Assembly: GCA_947247005.1 (NCBI GenBank)
Contig: OX365949.1
Span: forward strand, 17,735,130-17,799,129
Reading direction: 5' to 3'
Length of the DNA stretch: 64,000 nt
DNA from: Spisula solida
Lineage: Eukaryota > Mollusca > Bivalvia > Venerida > Mactridae
The notes below the pieces were generated by a model. It saw only the letters and a list, made by a program, of their open reading frames with translations. It was not told where the DNA came from and did no database searches. Every line of letters starts with the position of its first letter. The stretch's first letter is position 1. Positions 57,296 through 64,000 of the stretch are shown piece after piece. The translations under genes were made by a program, and so were the position numbers.

Positions 57296-59109
57296 TGGCG
57301 GAAGACGGAAATACGGAAATTGTGAGAACACATCAGTCTTCAGAATCAATTAACGTCGGTACTGATATGGATATAGACACAAAATGTAGTGTGTGTTGTC
57401 AGGAAGATAAAAAGAACGCAAGCGCTATTGTTCTATGTATTGAATGTTCGGAATACCTTTGTGACTCTTGTCGTCATCATCACCAGAACTTGAAACTTAC
57501 ACGTGATCATCATTTACAAGGACTTGATAGTGAATCTAACGACAGTGAAGCGACAGCAGACACAGGTACTGAATTTTGTTTGGAACATTCAGGTAACCCT
57601 ATACTTCATTACTGTGAAACTCACGATGCATTATGCTGTAAGCATTGCAAGGATATAAGTCATAGACATTGTGTACAAGTTCATTATATACCTGATGAAT
57701 GTAGCGGTATCATGGCATCCAGTAATATCGAAGCAGTCGAAGAATCTTTGAATACCACAAAAGATAAGCTGGAAGAACATATTGATGTCATGAAAAAACA
57801 AAATATTCATTTAACTGAACAAGTCGCTGTCGCCTTGATCCAAATTAAGACAGAAAGAACAAGTGCTATTGATCTTATCAATAAACTTGCCGATGCCGCG
57901 GAGAAAGAGGTTCATTCCAAAAGCGGTGATATATCTACCCGGATTTCTGGAGAAGCAGAAACTTGCCAAAGTGCATTACATGCTCTTAGTGTAGCGGAAA
58001 GTAGTCTGAAAACAGTAAAGCACAATTCGAATGAAGCGCAAATATACATAACGTCCAAGAAAGCTAATCAAACGGCACGAAAGTATTCCAAATATGTAAC
58101 TGAAGTTGAAGACAATATCCCTGACATTGAGTTCCAATTTAAGATAGACAGTGCCTTCCACTCTATACCAGATACGATAAAACGTATGGGTAACGTTACT
58201 ACGGGAATTCTAGAAGGCGAGGACAAGCAACCAAGTCGTGCCAGCTCGGCCACTTCTATATCATCCACGCCATCCTACAAACGTAAGACAGCAGTACCTC
58301 TTGGTGGACACTCAGCACGTATCCATGGCGACAAGACGACTTGCTACATCACGGGATGCGAAATTCTTGACGACGGGCGAATCGTGTTGGCTGATTATAA
58401 TAACAAGAGCATGAAGGTGTTTGACAGGTATGGTAAATACTCTAACCATATGTTTGTCTCATCCAGACCGACGGATATAGCCGTTATCGGTAACGAGGAG
58501 GTCATTACCTCATTGATTGATGAGGTCGCACTGCAAGTTTTGAGCGTTCGGAAACAGATTTTTCTAGCCAGGAGAATCGAGACGGCCTTTCCGTACTATG
58601 GTTTAGCCTTTGCTAATAATGGAACCCTTTATGGGTCCACAATCTTCAAAGATGGGACGGGTGAGATTCACGTGATGGATTTAACTGGTAAAATTCTCCA
58701 CAGCATTGCGCAAAGTCAAGTAAATCCAATTCTTACGCGGCCTCTGACGATTCGGATAAATGATGACACTGGGCTGTTGTATGTCACCGACGTGGGCCGT
58801 AATCGTGTCGTGTGTTTAGATGTGTCGTCGCTTGCAGAAACGGACAACAAACGTCCGGTTTTTATGTACACGGACCGGAACCTTGAGCTGAGAAATGGAC
58901 TGGCGATTGACGGGGACGGCAATGTGTACGTCTGTAGCGGCAACAGGACAGTGCATCAGATTTCAAATGACGGAAAGAAAGTGCATGAAATTCTCACACC
59001 CGGAGATGGAATAGAACTTCCTCATTGTATGGCGATATCCAGACAAAATAATCATCTTCTACTGTGTGAATTCAAACAAAATATGTTCAAATTATATGCT
59101 CTGAAATGA
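57295..59109 (+). CDS. TRIM-like B-box / coiled-coil / NHL-type propeller protein, intronless
   Basis: 604 residues from ATG 57295 (context ATAATGG) to TGA 59107-59109. The frame extends upstream only through non-ATG codons. B-box 1 (residues ~31-75) has CSVCC, CIECSEYLCDSC and HHH. B-box 2 (~95-132) has FCLEHSGNPILHYC, CCKHC and SHRHC. A coiled coil (~145-235) is rich in Glu, Lys and Leu. A Ser-rich linker lies around 310-330. From ~340 to the end there are NHL/6-bladed-propeller-like repeats (GCEILDDGRIVLADYNN, LAFANNGTLYGS, NGLAIDGDGNVYVCSG, HCMAISRQNNHLLLCEF). There is no RING finger, so E3 ligase activity is not predicted. Proteins of this TRIM56/TRIM2/3/71-like architecture are greatly expanded in bivalves, where they are proposed innate-immune or RNA-binding factors; the specific role here is unknown. 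Confidence 0.93.
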   Translation: MAEDGNTEIVRTHQSSESINVGTDMDIDTKCSVCCQEDKKNASAIVLCIECSEYLCDSCRHHHQNLKLTRDHHLQGLDSESNDSEATADTGTEFCLEHSGNPILHYCETHDALCCKHCKDISHRHCVQVHYIPDECSGIMASSNIEAVEESLNTTKDKLEEHIDVMKKQNIHLTEQVAVALIQIKTERTSAIDLINKLADAAEKEVHSKSGDISTRISGEAETCQSALHALSVAESSLKTVKHNSNEAQIYITSKKANQTARKYSKYVTEVEDNIPDIEFQFKIDSAFHSIPDTIKRMGNVTTGILEGEDKQPSRASSATSISSTPSYKRKTAVPLGGHSARIHGDKTTCYITGCEILDDGRIVLADYNNKSMKVFDRYGKYSNHMFVSSRPTDIAVIGNEEVITSLIDEVALQVLSVRKQIFLARRIETAFPYYGLAFANNGTLYGSTIFKDGTGEIHVMDLTGKILHSIAQSQVNPILTRPLTIRINDDTGLLYVTDVGRNRVVCLDVSSLAETDNKRPVFMYTDRNLELRNGLAIDGDGNVYVCSGNRTVHQISNDGKKVHEILTPGDGIELPHCMAISRQNNHLLLCEFKQNMFKLYALK

Positions 59110-59408
59110 ATAAACTAACTGACTTAAGGAAACACTGACACAGATGACCCGGTGAAATGGTATGAATGTGATATAAAATAACGAGAAGCATTCGTCGTAA
59201 CTAGCAGTAACAGTATTAATTCGCATAAATTTAAGTAGTTATCATTTTTATCGACTGGATGTTACAGTCGCTGTATATATCTCAAAGTTATACAGTGTGA
59301 CACATGTAAAATACAGACTTAAATGCATCAACAAAATGTGCAATATTACACGGCGAAAGCTGATATTATGATCAGATGGATACTGTATATAAAATATATA
59401 TTATACAT

Positions 59409-59630
59409 TAGGCCAAAACAAACTTATCTTATAGTTCTGGTAACCAAAACCTATCCTTTTTTGCCCCTTCTAAACATTTTCTGGAATTATTGTGTATGGT
59501 TGATTCTCAAGGGCATAAGATCAATTTAATCAATTTGAAAAATAAAATGTTTTTCTTCCTACCCACATACCCTATTTTTCATCATGATTGCCACCGGAGC
59601 CATTATATTAGTTTGTTGGGGCCTAATGTA
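59409..59630. mobile_element. MITE family F, copy in TRIM-like 3' flank
   Basis: TTAGGCCAAAACAAACTTAT, ACCAAAACCTATCC, and the right end GGGGCCTAA. Contains an AATAAA near 59541. Confidence 0.4.
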
Positions 59631-60077
59631 ATAAATTAGTTTTACTGGCAGTATATCGTACTACTTATGTTGTTTTGAATTATGAATACATGTAGTGTAT
59701 TGGATGAGTAGAATGCTTTTACAACAATTATTCTATAGTTTTTTATGAGATGAAAATGTAGTGTTTTCCTCCATAGTACTAGACCTAGTGTACATGTACA
59801 TGAATATATGAACTTTATTGATAATAATTACCATTGAATTTATTTAAACATTTATATATTCAATATATTATTCGCATTATTAGGGCATACTGTATAGTTT
59901 TGTTCTCAAGTAAATAGTACATGTATATATGTACACTATGCACATGTGTACATTTTTGTATCAGTCCTCTTTGTGTTCAGAAGTGCCATGTATATTAGCG
60001 TATATAATATTATGTAAAGCAGTTGTTTTTGTTATTTATAGTCCCACATTTGAACTGCTATATATATAATTGTACAT

Positions 60078-60083
60078 AAATAA
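60078..60083 (+). promoter_or_regulatory. Candidate polyadenylation signal for the TRIM-like gene
   Basis: AATAAA inside ACATAAATAAATTTAT; one of several candidates (another near 59541). Confidence 0.25.
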
Positions 60084-60330
60084 ATTTATAGCTGAAACTA
60101 CGTCTTCTTATCAACACATTATATGTGCAGTTTATTTATTTATTTATTTCCGTCAATGCCAATCTACACACGTTCAGCCAGGATGTATTCACATTTTAGC
60201 ATCTTAGTAGAAAACTTATAAATATTTTTTCTTAAAATCTTAAAATTTGCTTAAGTGAATCAGCTGAACAATCAAAACTAAAATAGTATTATTTGTTACC
60301 TAGTTTTGAAACTTTATGTAAGCAGCAACT

Positions 60331-60923
60331 AAACCACTAATGAAACATGAGCTTTTTAAACCACTAATGAAACATGAGCTTTTTAAACCACTAATGAAAC
60401 ATGAGCTTTTTAAACCACTAATGAAACATGAGCTTTTTAAACCACTAATGAAACATGAGCTTTTTAAACCACTAATGAAACATGAGCTTTTTAAACCACT
60501 AATGAAACATGAGCTTTTTAAACCACTAATGAAACATGAGCTTTTTAAACCACTAATGAAACATGAGCTTTTTAAACCACTAATGAAACATGAGCTTTTT
60601 AAACCACTAATGAAACATGAGCTTTTTAAACCACTAATGAAACATGAGCTTTTTAAACCACTAATGAAACATGAGCTTTTTAAACCACTAATGAAACATG
60701 AGCTTTTTAAACCACTAATGAAACATGAGCTTTTTAAACCACTAATGAAACATGAGCTTTTTAAACCACTAATGAAACATGAGCTTTTTAAACCACTAAT
60801 GAAACATGAGCTTTTTAAACCACTAATGAAACATGAGCTTTTTAAACCACTAATGAAACATGAGCTTTTTAAACCACTAATGAAACATGAGCTTTTTAAA
60901 CCACTAATGAAACATGAGCTTTT
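60331..60923 (+). repeat. 27-bp minisatellite, 22 identical copies
   Basis: Unit AAACCACTAATGAAACATGA + GCTTTTT. Every copy is identical apart from one lost T at the end. The resulting 195-codon frame (MKHELFKPL repeated) is an artefact of the 27-bp period. Confidence 0.95.
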
Positions 60924-61008
60924 CTAGAATTGCAGGAAGTATGAACGGAACAAACATTTTTACTTTATTAGAATTATTCAAGTTTTCCACTAAGATGCTT
61001 TGTGAATA

Positions 61009-61184
61009 CAGTAAAACCTCGATAAGACGAGCATCGTTATCACGAGCATCCGGCCTATGTCGAGCAAAGTCCCGGTGAATTTGATCTATGTTGTATATAA
61101 TATACTTCTGATATTTCGAGCACCTGGCTTATCTCGAGCATTTGGATTATCCCGAATGGTCTTCGAGATAACGAGGTTTTACTG
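61009..61184. mobile_element. Pogo-like MITE family I, copy 2, nested
   Basis: 176 bp, CAGTAAAACCTCGATAAGAC ... ACGAGGTTTTACTG, flanked by TA on both sides (61007-61008, 61185-61186). Inserted into the end of the family C MITE. Confidence 0.88.
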
Positions 61185-61596
61185 TATATCAACCCAGGAT
61201 TCGTTATTTTCACCATGTCACCACGTTGTAGATACAGAATAAGATGCTCAGTTTGACAGTTGGTGTCTTCACTACTTAACATAGCATAGTTATATTTTGC
61301 ATAACTTACATAAATTCGATTGACGGATATTAACATCCTCTTACATCAGCGGCTAGTCAAGTTCCCCATACTATGTTTCGAACGAAGAATACTCTGGTGA
61401 ACGAGAATGTATATTATCAGATCGTCTGATTTGAAAGCTTTACTATTCGTGCACATAGATCTGCCGAAGTGTATTTGCAGTAGCAAAACGAAAGTGAACG
61501 AGCATACCATTTATTCCAAGTAAATTGGCATATAAATGCATCTTTAAATAGCCATTTACATACATCAGAAAAATACGGCCTAGGTACAATATAATA

Positions 61597-61690
61597 TAGC
61601 TCACCTCACCTCACCTCACCTCACCTCACCTCACCTCACCTCACCTCACCTCACCTCACCTCACCTCACCCACCTCACTTCACCCACCTG
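61597..61690 (+). repeat. (CTCAC)n microsatellite
   Basis: About 15 perfect CTCAC units followed by a few degenerate ones. Confidence 0.95.
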
Positions 61691-61889
61691 GCCTGACCTG
61701 TGTAACGTCAATACTAAGAATATTACTGTCAGTTTTTGATTGTGATTGGGACACGTGATCGAGAACGGGAACAATATCACAAGAGACCACTTGTTTAAAT
61801 GTACATCAGTATAGCTAGCCGGATGTGCAAGAAATGCAAAAACAAACGACAAGAATGTATGTTGATAGAAATGAACTTAAATGACCATA

Positions 61890-62809
61890 CGAGGGGAGTT
61901 CCATATGTATTGTCACTTGAGTCACAAATAAAAAAAATCGTTGATATCTTTAAATCTTTATACATTTCTAGAACCATCAAGATTTCCGCGATATTTCGTG
62001 AAAAAATCAATAAAATTTAATTACCGGAATGTTGTTTCTGTTGTCTTTTCAAAGGACTAGTAATAGACACTGCGATTTTGTTCGAATAACTGTCGATTAA
62101 AACTTCCTTTCGGGAAATATTGTTATTCCACAACTATCATACCGTAAATATTGTAAATTCCTTTGATAAAAACATGATTTACTGTACTTGATTGCCATTT
62201 TTAACAAAATAAGAGCATTTCAAAGTCGCGAAAATAAGTGTCAAAATTAGTCAAAAAAGCATGCTACTTTTCAATGAAAATTTTCGATTAGTTTAATTCA
62301 TTGGAATTTGACATATCATACAGGTATGTAAGCCATTGACCATCAACATTGATTTTTTGGGATAATGTGCGATCAAAGTACAATTGATATGAAGTTATCG
62401 GTGCGTGAAACAACAAGCATCATTTGGTATAAATTAGAGTGATCTCCCTTGTTTTGACCGTCTTACTCGTAGACAACAAATAATTTCATTTTGATTTAAA
62501 GTTCTAATGGAAGTATAAGGGTCCGGTTATCGTATCCTATGTTGCAGTTTAAAGTATACTGACATTTACTTTTATAAACAACTACTGCAAAGATGACACA
62601 AATTTAGCTTAAAATTAACATAAGGCCAGTGTACTCGAGCATACCCTCTTCTAAGTTCAATAAATTACTTAATTGTTGACGAAAGGCTATGTAATTTTCC
62701 AGATATAGAATAGAAACATGCACCCTTTAGACAGTCATCGTAGAATCCTTCTATATATTGCCATAGAAAAATGCAAAGGACAGTGACAATACATATGGAA
62801 CACCCCTCG
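61890..62809. mobile_element. Mariner-like non-autonomous element
   Basis: 920 bp between TA dinucleotides (61888-61889, 62810-62811). Ends CGAGGGGAGTTCCATATGTA / TTGTCACT and complement CGAGGGGTGTTCCATATGTA. CGAGGGG ends and TA targets are typical of Tc1/mariner. No transposase is readable. Confidence 0.7.
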
Positions 62810-62811
62810 TA

Positions 62812-64000
62812 CACATGGATGGTATTATTGGTGAATCTATGTCGACAATGTCACATTCCTCACCTAAGTGCATACTTGACTATGACAACTCTTAACTTCC
62901 CAGTGTGACGTGTTAACGACAAAAAAAGTACCGATTGGCCATAGCACAATTTCTAAATTATGTTTAAGTTTATCAGTCAAATTAGATAATACTTTTTTAT
63001 GACGCATGTCTGTAAAAAATTGAAGTTATAATATGCCCTTTTTGAGCATGAAAGTTCACTTGAACAGAATTAAAAAATATTGCATACATTTATAAAATTG
63101 ATAAAAAACGTGTATGTGTGCATTATCAAATAAGGTACTTAAGGTAAAATGCATACCTGTCGAAATATGATACCGGTTTTATAAATAAATAACACAAATA
63201 GGACACTTTGACGAACTTGGTATTTTTGTAATTATTTCTGGTATCATTTTTACGATCTCACTTCCTTTTCTTTATAATGTTATCTGATCTATTTGTGTAG
63301 TTATTGCTAGTCTAAGTACATACTTTAATGAAAAAAAGAACACATGTCTGCGAAAAATGTACTGGTCTTTAATGATTAATCTTTGAACACTTTTTGGCCC
63401 AGTATTCGGAATATACACGTAGGCCCTATACATGTATAAGTTCGTTTGCCCAGTGTCACCGCGACAGGACGGTCACTGGTCAAATTGCTATTGGAAATTG
63501 TATAATTATTCTCAAGTTGCCTACATAGTATATGATACACAGGACTATGTAATTTATTTGAATCAACTGAAACTGGAACAGCGAAGAGACAGGTGTATCT
63601 GTATAGTTTGTACTTCACCTAACTAGATTAATACCCATACTGACATTCATATGTTGCTATGAGGAAGTTATGTACGGGTAGAATGTCTATATTTCTAATG
63701 TCAGTGATATCATTTCCTCACATTCTATCCAGTATACTGTATGTGTATAGACATCGGTTTATATTCAATTTTAAAATTATTTTACGGTTGGTTTAGTTTG
63801 ACAAGTTTGCGTTACCCAGCAACGCGTTAATTTATCTAGTCAAATTTTTAAAACTACATGTATCAAAACCCTTGCTAACATGGCTAGCATATTGAACTTT
63901 TCTCGGTCTGGTTATGGCTCAGCCATATAACCGACTTAGCTGAATAATGACTTTACCATCATGTTGAATTCTCATTCTTTCACCAAGCCTCTGTTAACCA
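62812..64000. other. Unannotated window end
   Basis: AT-rich, no gene or structured repeat that I can support. Confidence 0.4.

Larger units (their letters stand above)
60174..61195. mobile_element. MITE family C, copy 3, expanded by a minisatellite and a nested insertion
   Basis: Left end CAGCCAGGATGTATTCACAT / TAGCATCTTAGTAGAAAAC and right end CTAAGATGCTTTGTGAATA. The terminal CAACCCAGG continues after the nested pogo-like MITE, at 61188. The interior holds a 593-bp minisatellite. Confidence 0.75.

Noticed and set aside
60340..60927. 195-codon MKHELFKPL repeat protein
   Set aside because: 27-bp minisatellite inside a MITE; starts and ends with the array.

Overview
This is a eukaryotic nuclear window, AT-rich and dominated by introns and repeats. 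It most likely comes from a marine mollusc or another lophotrochozoan. I infer this from three things: the repeat content (a repeat carrying AAGGTCAAAGGTCA that I associate with bivalve and gastropod genomes, and tRNA-derived SINEs ending in GCGCTATTTAAATC), an intronless B-box/NHL-type TRIM gene of the sort expanded in bivalves, and a single-exon PAN/sushi secreted protein. I did not run any search, so the taxon is inference.

Layout. 1-12,635 is intergenic and almost entirely small inverted-repeat (MITE-like) DNA transposons, foldback elements and a decayed hAT element. 12,636-42,145 is one plus-strand gene of 14 exons with GT-AG introns and matching phases. It encodes a 700-residue GH20 beta-N-acetylhexosaminidase with a signal peptide, an intact catalytic Asp-Glu pair and an unusual C-terminal transmembrane anchor with a basic tail. 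Its introns hold a tRNA-Ser(UGA) gene, several minisatellites, SINEs and many MITE copies. 42,146-49,207 is intergenic with a 1.9-kb satellite of a 36-bp unit. 49,208-50,419 (minus) is a single-exon secreted PAN/sushi protein. 50,500-57,290 holds SINEs, a 5'-truncated non-LTR retrotransposon and a hAT-like fragment. 57,295-59,109 (plus) is an intronless TRIM-like protein (two B-boxes, coiled coil, NHL-like propeller). 59,110-64,000 is intergenic with a nested MITE/minisatellite/pogo-like composite, a (CTCAC)n tract and a mariner-like element.

The three protein genes do not form an obvious pathway. The most striking content is (1) the membrane-anchored hexosaminidase, (2) many MITE families recurring within 64 kb, often abutting or nested, and (3) a repeat unit with a flanking 12-bp direct repeat that carries a perfect palindromic oestrogen-response-element consensus plus a DR1 nuclear-receptor site inside an intron of the hexosaminidase gene.
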